Assembly (NCBI GenBank): GCA_933822405.4 | Contig: CAKOGP040002203.1 | Coordinates: 62,001 to 126,000 of the forward strand | Direction: 5' to 3' | Length of the DNA: 64,000 nucleotides | Origin: Cylindrotheca closterium | Lineage: Eukaryota > Bacillariophyta > Bacillariophyceae > Bacillariales > Bacillariaceae | Shown here: one piece after another, positions 28,866-38,206 of the stretch | Numbering within the stretch: position 1 is the stretch's first letter | Layout of the letters: the number at the start of each line of letters is the position of its first letter | Made by a program: the position numbers and the translations under genes | The notes under the pieces: generated by a model | Databases searched by the model: none | What the model was told of the DNA's origin: nothing | Seen by the model: only the letters and a program-made list of their open reading frames with translations

Positions 28866-31058
28866 ATGCCCATGACTTATTCTTCCGTCAGACACTACAA
28901 TAATGTGACCTTTCCCAAGCCTTCAGCAGTGATTCTCGTGTTATTCTTGTTGCAGCCTTTTTTCGGTGGGGCATTTCAACAGAGCTCTGTTACCTCGCTT
29001 CACCCTTCGACGACAGCAGTGCTCTGGTCGACTGCTATTTCTGCGACAGCCGATGCTACTGCTACTACCACTACTACTACCACTGATATCACTGATATCA
29101 CTGATGAAGAACCAATAAGCATATATGCAGCCTCTCATTGGGACGACCAATTTGAAGAGCTCCAGTCCTTCAAGGCAGAGTGTGGGCATTGTAACTTTCC
29201 CCAGAATCCGCCCGCTACACTTGAGAAGAAATATCCAACATTGGCGAGCTTCTGTCGGGTTCAGCGTTCCGAATACAAGAAGAACAAATTGCGTACCAAT
29301 AATCAAAGGATGACCCTTCAAAGTTTTGATTGGAATATTCGTTGTCGTCAACTGGAGGAGCTTGGATTTGAATTTAATATGAAACTTGCCAATTGGTATG
29401 ACAACTACTATGAGCTACTGCAGTATCGCCATGACAATGGGCATACTCATGTGAGCCAAATGGAAAATCCGTCACTTTACAACTGGATTTTCTCTCATGA
29501 ACGACGCCATGATCGTCTCTCAGAAAAACAATTGAAACTATTGAATGACATTGGAATTACTTGGAAGCCGGACGATACCGAGACCAAGTGGCACGCCAGA
29601 TACAATGAGCTTGTCGAATTTAAGAACAAGCATGGACATTTATTGGTGGACGCGGGTGGGCCGCTTGATAGATGGATGCACCATCAGCGACGGTTGCGAC
29701 GAGGCAGACGACAGAACCGTCGTGGTCTCACTGACGAAAAAAGAAGATTGTTGGATAAAATTGATTTCCCTTGGAATCCAGTCCGTCTCGATGTTTTGTG
29801 GCTCAACCAGTACAACGAAATCGTACGGTTCCAAGAGCATCATGGGCATTGTCGGCCTGGGCGAAGGACCTATTCCAAGGAGTACTCGTGGTTACAAGTG
29901 CAACGAAATAAACGGGAGAGCGGTCTGCTCGGTGAGGAACAAATCAAATTATTGGAAAAGATTGGCTTGTCTTGGGAAGGCACTAATGCGAATGTCTGGA
30001 TCCCCATGCACAAAAAACTTGTTGAATATTGCAATGAGCACGGCAACCTTCAGGTCAGCGAAGACGATGACCCAGAACTCTACGATTGGATGACTTTTCA
30101 ACGAAAACGCTATCATGGGATTGTCAACCAACCCCCAAAAATGACAGAGCAACAAATCGAAAAGATGGAAGAGATTCACTTTTGCTGGTCGCTGGATTGG
30201 AAGGAACGGGTGTGGCATGAGAAGTACACGGAGGTCGTCGAATTCTACAAGGACCACGGCCATGTTCAGGTTAAGAAGAAGGACAATGCAAGCGTTTTCA
30301 ATTGGATAAAGATACAGGGGGAAAGGTACAAGGAAACGGAAGGCTACAAATCATTGTCGGAAGAGGAATTGGAACTGTTGGAGCAGATTGAATTTGCTTT
30401 CCTCAAAGACCGGCCTCGCGTGTATTGGAATTCAATGTATGCCGAACTACATAGGTATCACAACGAGAACGATGGGAGGTTCCCGAGTCATCAAGAGGAT
30501 CCTAAACTGAGCCGTTGGATGAGACAGCAACGAAACAGGCTGAGAAGTACATTTGGATATGTTGCACTATCGGAAGAGCAAAAGTCAATGTTGGAGAGTA
30601 TGGGTTGCCCAATGGTGCCAAAAACACGGAGTTTGAAAGCATGGTATGCGAAGTACGATGAACTGGTGGAATTCTGGAAGCGCCATGGACATTTCCTAGT
30701 GGGTCAAGCTGACAACCCTATTCTATTTGAATGGGTGGGAAAACAGCGCTCGAAATACAAGGGGGGAGCAATAAGGAGCGAGCGACTTTCCAGATCGCAG
30801 ATCTACTTGTTGGAGCGAATTGACTTTCCTTGGGTATCGAATCGTTATGAGTTAGAGTGGCAAGCCAGGTATGATGAGCTTGTCGAGTTTTTGGAGGCGG
30901 AGGGTCGGTTTCCAGGAAGTCTCTCAGAGCATCCAAAGCTATACAAGTGGACATTTCGACAGCGTCAAAGATACAAAGGTACAGGAGATTCCGATATTAC
31001 TGATCACCAAATCCAACAACTCGAGAAGATTGGTTTTATGTGGTCCGCGACGGACTAA
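28866..31058 (+). CDS. Nine-repeat helicase-associated (HA) domain protein with plastid-type leader
   Basis: This 730-residue protein starts at ATG 28866. Residues ~20-37 are a hydrophobic leader ending FFGGAF-QQSS, again Phe after a signal-peptide-like cleavage, so secretory or plastid import is likely. From residue ~95 there are nine HA repeats of about 70 residues. Each opens W-x3-Y/F-x-E-L-x2-[FY]-x5-GH-x2-[FV] and closes with a helix ending [LI]-x2-[IL]-G/D-F-x-W. Examples are WDDQFEELQSFKAECGHC, WHARYNELVEFKNKHGHL and WYAKYDELVEFWKRHGHF. There is no helicase core. The HA domain is named after helicases, but in diatoms it mostly occurs in proteins like this. Nucleic-acid binding is assumed, not shown. 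It is inserted between DUF3592 copies C and D, on the opposite strand. Confidence 0.85.
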   Translation: MPMTYSSVRHYNNVTFPKPSAVILVLFLLQPFFGGAFQQSSVTSLHPSTTAVLWSTAISATADATATTTTTTTDITDITDEEPISIYAASHWDDQFEELQSFKAECGHCNFPQNPPATLEKKYPTLASFCRVQRSEYKKNKLRTNNQRMTLQSFDWNIRCRQLEELGFEFNMKLANWYDNYYELLQYRHDNGHTHVSQMENPSLYNWIFSHERRHDRLSEKQLKLLNDIGITWKPDDTETKWHARYNELVEFKNKHGHLLVDAGGPLDRWMHHQRRLRRGRRQNRRGLTDEKRRLLDKIDFPWNPVRLDVLWLNQYNEIVRFQEHHGHCRPGRRTYSKEYSWLQVQRNKRESGLLGEEQIKLLEKIGLSWEGTNANVWIPMHKKLVEYCNEHGNLQVSEDDDPELYDWMTFQRKRYHGIVNQPPKMTEQQIEKMEEIHFCWSLDWKERVWHEKYTEVVEFYKDHGHVQVKKKDNASVFNWIKIQGERYKETEGYKSLSEEELELLEQIEFAFLKDRPRVYWNSMYAELHRYHNENDGRFPSHQEDPKLSRWMRQQRNRLRSTFGYVALSEEQKSMLESMGCPMVPKTRSLKAWYAKYDELVEFWKRHGHFLVGQADNPILFEWVGKQRSKYKGGAIRSERLSRSQIYLLERIDFPWVSNRYELEWQARYDELVEFLEAEGRFPGSLSEHPKLYKWTFRQRQRYKGTGDSDITDHQIQQLEKIGFMWSATD

Positions 31059-31397
31059 ATTTTGTTGCGTAGAGCGCTCCATCTACCATGGCTCCATTGT
31101 GTTGCTTTTGGGTTTACCATGGCTCCATTATTGTGCCGCATTGTACAATGTTGTTAAATCACTCGCTATACAAACTGATGTGCCATTCCGGTGGTTTCAT
31201 GCACATCTAGTGGTGGACACTAATTTGACGATAGATAGACCAGCAACGAGGGAGATGTGAAGAAAGAAAGAACAGTCGAGGTCTTCTCTTGGAAGAAGAA
31301 ATAAGCTTGTCGATTAAAAATGGAATTCTTATGGGTTTCAGATCGTTTGCTTGCCGTACCAACTAAGTATTGTTGTTGCATGTATTGCGGTAGTGGT
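31059..31397. other. Convergent gap, no gene seen
   Basis: This 339-bp gap lies between the converging ends of the HA-repeat gene and DUF3592 copy D. ACCATGGCTCCAT occurs twice, at about 31085-31097 and 31118-31130. It contains both 3' UTRs. Confidence 0.35.
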
Positions 31398-31961
31398 TCA
31401 ACTGTTGGAATCCCGCTTTATCTGCCTAGAGACAAAAAACAACCCCACTCCAATGATCCCCGTGGAAATGATTCCGAGGACAATCATGGAAGTACCACCG
31501 ATCTTTAAGCCATCTTTACGTTCTTCAGACGTCACTCCAACCGTAGGACTATCGGGATCGTACAAGATCGTTTCCGTAGCACCAAGCGGGGGCACTGGAT
31601 TATAGCAGTACGTTGTGGTGGCAGTGACTTGCTGTCCATTCAATGTCACGAAGGAATAAGTCACGCTATAGTGGGGCTTTGGCTTGGCTTCGTACGAGTT
31701 TGGTCGGCCGCGTGCTGGGGCAATGTAGTATCCTGCTTCTTCCTCTGGGTCTTCTTGCATGTTTCGGTTCACGGCTAGATTGCGGCGATAGGTACCACAG
31801 TAGGTTGTATCTATAATCTTGCCCTGGGTGGATTGCCAATCTCCGTACTGGGTTTTCGCTAGAGAAATCATAGCGATTCCCGGAAGGATGATACAGCAGA
31901 CGCAGCAACAAGCAAGGCCGTAAAGGAGTCTGCTTATGTTTCTGTTTTTGTTTGTCTCCAT
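31398..31961 (-). CDS. DUF3592-like membrane protein, array copy D
   Basis: This is the most compact member (187 residues, ATG 31961), so it shows the family core without inserts: a basic N-terminus, a Cys-rich membrane helix (YGLACCCVCCIILPGIAMIS), QYGDWQSTQGKIIDTTYCGT, the ectodomain YSVTYSFVTLNGQQVTATTT, the motif PVPPLGATETILYDPDSPTV, a second membrane helix (MIVLGIISTGIIGVGLFFVS) and a ten-residue basic end. The conserved YCG and the later Cys are candidates for a disulfide across the ectodomain. Function unknown. Topology with the loop outside is inferred from its N-glycosylation sites in the paralogues. Confidence 0.83.
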   Translation of the reverse strand: METNKNRNISRLLYGLACCCVCCIILPGIAMISLAKTQYGDWQSTQGKIIDTTYCGTYRRNLAVNRNMQEDPEEEAGYYIAPARGRPNSYEAKPKPHYSVTYSFVTLNGQQVTATTTYCYNPVPPLGATETILYDPDSPTVGVTSEERKDGLKIGGTSMIVLGIISTGIIGVGLFFVSRQIKRDSNS

Positions 31962-32866
31962 CGTTCTGCCGTTAGTGATGAATATTGGTATTCAGCAGTG
32001 GTTGGCTTGGTCTTTTACGTTGTGCGTTGTGAGTAACGAAGATATGTTATTGTACAGTATCTTCGCCCGCCTACAGAAGGAATCGAATAATAATAGGTCT
32101 CTATATTGAATCCGCTGCGCTGTTGTGATGTGATGCGATGCGTAATATTTTCGCTCGAATTGTGACATATGCATGCGGTCATTATTGGAATTACTCGAAG
32201 TGGTCGAAGATACGGATTTTGCCTTTTGCTTTGTTTTATTTATCTTTCCTTTGGCAGGTGATGCTTGTAACGTTACACACAATAGGACGAACCCGCGTCG
32301 TGATGCTTTCCCGTCGGAATGCTCCCAATCTACGCTCTAGTTCAGTTTTTCAATTCTTTTGGGCTGATGTTGCCACAGAACTGGTGCTTGAAGAGGACGG
32401 ACGAGGAGTGGGTAAGTCCTCCTTGCCCTTGAGGATGCCTTCTACTGCCCCTAAACTGAGAGTCACTTTTGGGTTTATGATGAGGCCCGACCAAAGATTT
32501 GGTTCAATACACAGCGCCATGCAGTTGGGTAGGCCATAGTAACACAACCTGCATCTCATCTTTTATTTCTAGCTTTTCTCCGCTTGCTTCTTCACCTTTC
32601 ATCGAACAACTTTTTGTTCGCAAAAGCCGCGAACTTTGATTCCCGCCAGTTAGTCGACCTGGTCGATTTCGTCATGCGTGTAGAAAATGTAGTGAACCTA
32701 CCTGTAATGCTGCTGAACTGGCTGATGCTCAGGCAAAAATACTGTTTGTTCTTTCGAATTCGCCAATAAGACTGATGGATAGACATCTGTTGGACTCATA
32801 ACTTTCACACGGAAACTGGTTTATTTTGCGAACTATATCTGTAACTGCAACAAATCAATCAACATC
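31962..32866. promoter_or_regulatory. Divergent intergenic region between DUF3592 copy D and the HSF gene
   Basis: This 905-bp region lies between starts at 31961 (minus) and 32867 (plus). No gene is supported, and short ORFs in it lack any domain. Confidence 0.35.
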
Positions 32867-33906
32867 ATGACCAAAATTGTTAACAAATTCCTTACGAGTG
32901 AGTGCAATGTGTGAGAGGTATGGCCTTGTTGATTTTCAAACTTGCGCTAACGAGAAGCATCGTTCATTGCTACTTCTTGAATTCTTTTGCTGTCCCATCA
33001 TGAACGTTTCAATCAACTGTCCAATAGAATCCTTTCACATGGTGTCTGATTCCGATCGAGATATTGTTTCTTGGAATGGTGTTGGTGATAGCTTCACCAT
33101 CAAGGATATTGACGCGTTTCAAAAGGTAAGATAGACTTTGATGGATGACAGCTTATGTGCGATGATGCTTTGTTTGACTTCTGGTCGAAATCAAATCAAG
33201 AATCATAATATCAGTGCACTCCATGAATTTGCAAAACCGAACGAATGCGAAACTAACGTTCACTTTGTTTTCTTTCCATCAGCACATCCTACCAAAATAC
33301 TTTAGTCATTCGAAATTCAGCAGTTTTGTCCGCCAACTCAACTTCTACGGCTTCCAAAAGTTGTCACAGGACACTGATATCCGAATCGCTGTTCCCAAAG
33401 AAATCTCCAGCAACACCGATGGCAACGCCAGTGACGATGACTCCACCCATGCCGGGAGTGTTACCAGTGCCTCTAACCAGAAAAATCCAAATAGCAACAG
33501 CAGCGTCAGTAGTGTCCGCAATCCTGCCAACAATTCGGCTCGATTCATGCATGAGTATTTCAGACGAGGAATGCCCGAGCTATTGTCCAAGATTCAAAGG
33601 TCGACGGCAAAACCCAAAGTAGCATCGATGGAGCCAGAAGACTACGAAGCTCTTCACAAACAAATTACAGAACTCAAGAGCCAAATATCCCAAATGGAGT
33701 CCCAAGTGGACCGCAAGGTCGAACAAGCGGTGCAATTGGTTCGAAGTGACTACATGACCAAGGTGACACAATTAGAAGCCGCCTACCAAAGTTTAGTCTC
33801 GGTGGTTTCCTTATTACTCAACGGAAAACCGACTTTGCGTCTGAGCGCAGGAGGTCCTTCTAGCGCCTTCTCGCCCTTGCAACAACATCTATATAAGAAT
33901 GTATAA
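32867..33906 (+). CDS. Heat-shock transcription factor (three exons)
   Basis: Exons are 32867-32897, 33028-33125 and 33283-33906, giving 250 residues. The first exon is only 31 bp (MTKIVNKFLT plus one base). The donor GTGAGT at 32898 and acceptor CCAATAG at 33027 restore KFLTKSFHMVSDSD, the expected first helix of an HSF DNA-binding domain. Intron 2 (GTAAGA ... CCATCAG) restores DAFQK-HILPKYFSHSKFSS, followed by FVRQLNFYGFQKL, the recognition-helix region. So residues 1-72 are a complete HSF domain. A Ser/Asn-rich linker follows, then a coiled coil with hydrophobic repeats (about 165-225; LHKQITELKSQISQMESQV), probably the trimerisation region. HSFs bind nGAAn repeats. Diatom genomes carry many HSFs, and the target genes here are unknown. 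Confidence 0.9.
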
Positions 33907-34206
33907 TTACTACTACTAGGTAATAGTAGCTGCCGGATATTAAATATGTCATGGGATGTATAGATTTTGAAACAAGTCCATCTGCATGCTAATATCACTA
34001 ATAATTTACAAACATTCAAACGTAGAAATGGAATCTCGCTATCGCATTTGTTAGTTCCGACCGTACATCATATTTTGGTTGTCATGGTCCGAACAAGGTA
34101 GCTAAAGAAAGGTTCGCCGATGCAGTCCACATCGCTACGACACGTGCATAGACAAAGCGGCATAACTCCTTATGCATGTATATATATGATGTAGTTTGTA
34201 TTATGA
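33907..34206. other. Convergent gap between HSF and CENH3-like gene
   Basis: This 300-bp gap between two converging genes presumably holds both 3' UTRs. Nothing else is seen. Confidence 0.4.
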
Positions 34207-34972
34207 TTATTCCCTATGTTGTCCCCGGATTCGTCTTGCCAATTGCATATCCTTAGGCATGATGGTAACACGCTTGCCGTGAATGGCACATAGGTTACAA
34301 TCTTCAAATAGACCAATCAAATGAGCCTCGCTGGCTTCTTGTAGTGCCAAAATGGCCGAAGCCTGCCAACTATAAGGCCGATTGGTCAGTCCTTGTTGAA
34401 TCTCTCGGACCAATCGAGCGAACGGAAGTCGCCGGATCAACAAATCGGTAGTGTGCTGGTATCTTCTGATTTCACGGAGTGCTCCCTCACCTGTTAGTAG
34501 CCATAATGCGATTGTATCAAGTAATGAATGAATGTAGCAAGAAATAAGCAGACCAGTTCATGTCATCGGAGTGATGGATGCGTCAGAAAAGAATTGAATT
34601 CAACCAATGTAACGTGACACCCGCCAGGTTTCGGTTGCAAGGGGGAACATAAAAATCGAAAAGCAGTGAGCATCACAGTCGTAGAGCAAAAGTGGAAACT
34701 CTGAATTGTGCGACTGAATCGCCCTGAACCAGCATGCAGACACAAGGCAACTCCATTTCCTGAATTTCAGGGTTTCTCTTCCATGAATGATGATCTACAC
34801 CAACATATGTCTACCCACCTGGTCGCATTCGTCGCTTCTTTTTTCGCACTGGTGCTTCCTTTGGAGTTCGCGATGATGAGGATGCAGTACCCGATTGCCG
34901 TGATCGTCCTACCACTCCTGAGGAAGATCCCACTTGTTGTCGTCTGGGTCCACTTTGCTTGAATCGAACCAT
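34207..34972 (-). CDS. CENH3: Centromeric histone H3 (CENP-A/CenH3) candidate, two exons
   Basis: Exon 1 is 34819-34972 and exon 2 is 34207-34490 (minus strand). The 328-bp intron runs from donor GTGGGT to acceptor ACTAACAG. The product is 145 residues. Joining gives [20 protein letters not shown], in register with the H3 alphaN region. The histone fold then reads [32 protein letters not shown] and [18 protein letters not shown]. Three features point to the centromeric variant. The ~50-residue N-tail ([15 protein letters not shown]...) shares nothing with the canonical ARTKQTARKS tail. Loop 1 ([12 protein letters not shown]) is one residue longer than in H3. The protein is intron-split. It would mark centromeric nucleosomes and seed the kinetochore. 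Confidence 0.88.
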
Positions 34973-35333
34973 ATTGTTGTCGTTGTTACGTAGAGTGTTG
35001 TTTGCTGACTCTTGATATCTCGATTCCCCTTCTTCACTTCTTATATATGCTTCACAAAGAAATTTGCTGCTGGTCGGTCAACAGGACGATAGATCAAGAA
35101 ATGGACGAGACAATGTAGCGGTAGCGTAATCGTTTTTCGTTTTTCTCGTTATGATGTTGACAATGTGTTTGCGATCGTGCCTGTCCGTCGGGAGTTTTCG
35201 CGGGTAATTTGCTTCCGTTGAATGGAAGGGGACGATCGCTGGTACTAGGTTTTCAACGTTTTCATAACGTCTTTCAACGCCCCATAATTGGAGCGGACGC
35301 ACTACAGAAGAGTGAGGTTTTATCCAATGTTGG
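34973..35333. other. Intergenic, no gene seen
   Basis: This 361-bp stretch is the promoter side of the CENH3-like gene and the 3' side of the DUF6824 gene. Nothing further is recognised. Confidence 0.4.
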
Positions 35334-37107
35334 CTACCTCATTACTACTTTCTTAGATGGCCTTCGATGGTTTCGAAAGTACTTTGATATTCGATCTCTT
35401 GCATGGTCATTAGGCAGCTCAACCCATCTACCTTTTTCGGGTGCTTGCTCTAGGAATCGACCACCTTGATCCTTTATAGTTTTCATTATCCGTTCCACAA
35501 GTCGCATCTTCACACCACGATTCAAAGATTCGTACTCTTCGAAGTTCTCCACAATTAGATGCTGTAACCAGTCGTTGCCCAGATTTCTTTGTGCCCTACC
35601 AAAGATCACGTCCACGGGAAGGGGGGCACCTGTTATCAAGATACCACTAGATTCGTTGGTTTTCCGCTTATTGCAAGCATCTTGACGGCGACGACGATTA
35701 CGAAAGGTTTGCATTGTTTTCTTTCGTGTCTCGTGAAATGGCACTTCCTCCCAAATCGCGACTGCTCCCTTGCCTTGCGGTTTGAGAAAACGACCTCCAG
35801 CATCTTGAATCTTGACAACAATTTCACCAACAATCTGTCTCTTCTTCTCGTCAGTGCCAGCATCATAATCGTCTGAAAAGTCGCGAACGAGGGCTCGAAA
35901 TCGCTGGTTCCCTACATGGTTGATAATCTTACCACCAGTGAAGAGCACGTCATTGTCATTCGGTGTGGCCTTTGCTGACTCCACGACGGTAGTAGGTCGA
36001 CCAAGGCTTTCTTTCATGGCACAGGATTGGACCCAGTGTAGATGCTGGTCTAGATTGATGTTTCCATTGTGATCAAGGGGTAGTGATTCCGGCAAGATAC
36101 CATATGTGGACAACTGATATCGGCACTCAGTCAAAGAACCAAAGTGCAATTTAAATTTTGCCCTCATTTTGGCTTGCATTACCTGTGTATGTCAAATAGA
36201 AGACGGCAAAGTTTAGTAACAAGAGGAAATCAAGGCCATCTTGGAGGTCATCTTTCAAACTCACTTTAACCAAAAAGGTGATAGGGGACAGCTGTTGCGA
36301 CTCCTTAACACAGAAATGAATGGCTACTACCTTCTGGGGTAGAGCTCTTGCGAGTGTGAAACGTTCGAAATACCCTTTTTGCATTTTCAACTCTAACTCT
36401 CCAAGGGTATACCATATTGAGACGATTCCTCTAAGTTGCGTCTCTTCTGATTGCAAGGCTTTCATCGTGACATAGTATTGAGCCCGCAAAACGCTCTCTA
36501 TAGACTTTTTCGATGATATCAGACCTCCCAAGCGACGTCCTCCAAAATGAAAGAGAGTTTGCCTTCCTGATCTGTCTCGAGCCGCAAGCTGAACGAGTGA
36601 TGTTTTAAGGCGAGCCATGTCATCCTCATCGAAGTCATCGATTGTGATGTCCTTGACAAGCTTGTCACTTCCGAAGAGCTGCTGCTTTGACTCAAAGAAC
36701 CTCAACATCTGATCTGATGAAGCTTTGGCATCGTAATCGTTAGCCCTCAGAAACATGGCGCGAAAGGCTCTGGCATTGACAAATACAGGGTCCATGCTTT
36801 CGGCCATTTCATAAACACTATCGCTCTTGATATTTGTAAGATGTCTTTCTAGTTCTTGCAGTGCGCCATGCAAGAGAGCTTCATCTTCGGTATTCGTGAC
36901 TTTTACGCCATGAAGAAGTTCCTGATGCTCTTCTCTTTCTTCAAAAGTAAGTTCATTGAAGGCTTGGGAGAGTAAATTGTCCAACTCCTTTTTCTTTTCG
37001 TCTTCGTTTGGTATCATTCGAAGGTTTGGTCTACCTGAGGCAGGGGCATCATGGCACAAGCCAAAACAAGTCCTTGGTTGGTTGAATGTTTGATTGAAGA
37101 GGCTCAT
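35334..37107 (-). CDS. CRAL-TRIO-like protein fused to two DUF6824 domains (two exons)
   Basis: Exon 1 is 36265-37107 and exon 2 is 35334-36182 on the minus strand. The intron runs from GTGAGT to ACACAG, phase 0, giving 563 residues. The join restores SPITFLVK-VMQAKMRAKFKL. The N-terminal half resembles the diatom CRAL-TRIO-type lipid-binding fold (RFFESKQQLFG, the helix-rich block, ETQLRGIVSIWYTLG, VVAIHFC, then HFGSLTECRYQLSTYGILPE across the junction). The C-terminal half has two DUF6824 domains: DVLFTGGKIINHVGNQRFRA ... GGRFL ... W and DVIFGRAQRNLGNDWLQHL ... GGRFLEQAPEKGRWVE. DUF6824 is very common in diatoms and may bind DNA through its Arg/Lys-rich helices (inference). The first ~29 residues are uncertain; Met30 is an alternative start. 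Confidence 0.75.
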
Positions 37108-38206
37108 TGTCCTGATGTGCGTGATACTACTAGTTCATATTATGCGCACTGCAAAAAACAATCGGGATTACACAATGCCTGCACTACTGCGTTCGGATTG
37201 GGTTTGAGAAGCGACAAAGTGATGCATATTCCACGGGATCGCCTTGAAATTTGGGTAAATATGGTGGGCGCGACCATGTTTGCCCTGCATTCCGTCTCAA
37301 GGGTACCGTATACCAATATTTGCGAAACTGATCACTCATGTTGCCGAGCTCATGACCACCATTTGACTTTTCTCACCCTCATTCTGACATACCTTATATT
37401 TGGTTTTGAGCACCTAAAAAGGTGTATCACTAAGTAAAGCGACAACTCAGAATAGGTGACGTTTTTATTTCTTCTGCTCAACAAATTTCTCATTCCACCT
37501 GTTCTACTGGTGGGTATATAAATAGTTGCAGCACTGATTACTTCACCCTTCTTGGTAATAAACGCAATTACAATCGGACCGCAATGAGCTGGAACTACTG
37601 TATCATTTCTAAAAGTGTGGCTGCTGACTCAGCTGTCTCCTAATACCGGTAGCCTCCATGGAGCAGAAAAACGGGATGATATACGTGCATATTACTTTAT
37701 ATTTTAAAATTAAAAAATGACTTTTGCCATTCCGTCTCATCATTTTGGTACAATCCCTCGTGCACTGTACGCAGACCTTGTACCGAACAGAAGGAACTAA
37801 TCAGCCGGGTTCTTCGTCGCAATATTCGTTTGCGCGGCCCAGACTTTGAAAGGATCTTTGGTTTAGCAATAAATCTGTTGATACCCAGTACCGGTAGAAG
37901 TGGATTCAAAATAGCGCAAAACTGAAAGAAACATGTTCTCCGGCTGATTCTGACGGTCACATGGTGGCGACACACATCAGTGATCTGTCCGTCTTCCAAA
38001 CAGCCTATTCTAATACACCTACACCAGAACCTACCGTATTACGACTTTAAGGTTTACACATTATACGCATCTTTGGACTTTTTTTAAAAACATATAATCT
38101 ATTCGTTATAGCGTACAGCGTACAGTACTTGCGCTCTTGCCACATCTTAGCTTTGGGCTCACTTTTCTACTAATCATCATCATACTCAGCTTCATGATGA
38201 TACTCC
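37108..38206. other. Intergenic, no gene supported
   Basis: An ORF on the plus strand (37051-37437) overlaps the DUF6824 gene start in antisense and has no domain. Two TACCGGTA palindromes lie at 37644-37651 and 37889-37896. Otherwise nothing is seen. Confidence 0.4.

Noticed and set aside
37051..37437. Plus-strand 128-residue ORF
   Set aside because: It overlaps the 5' end of the CRAL-TRIO/DUF6824 gene in antisense, with no domain and no compositional support.
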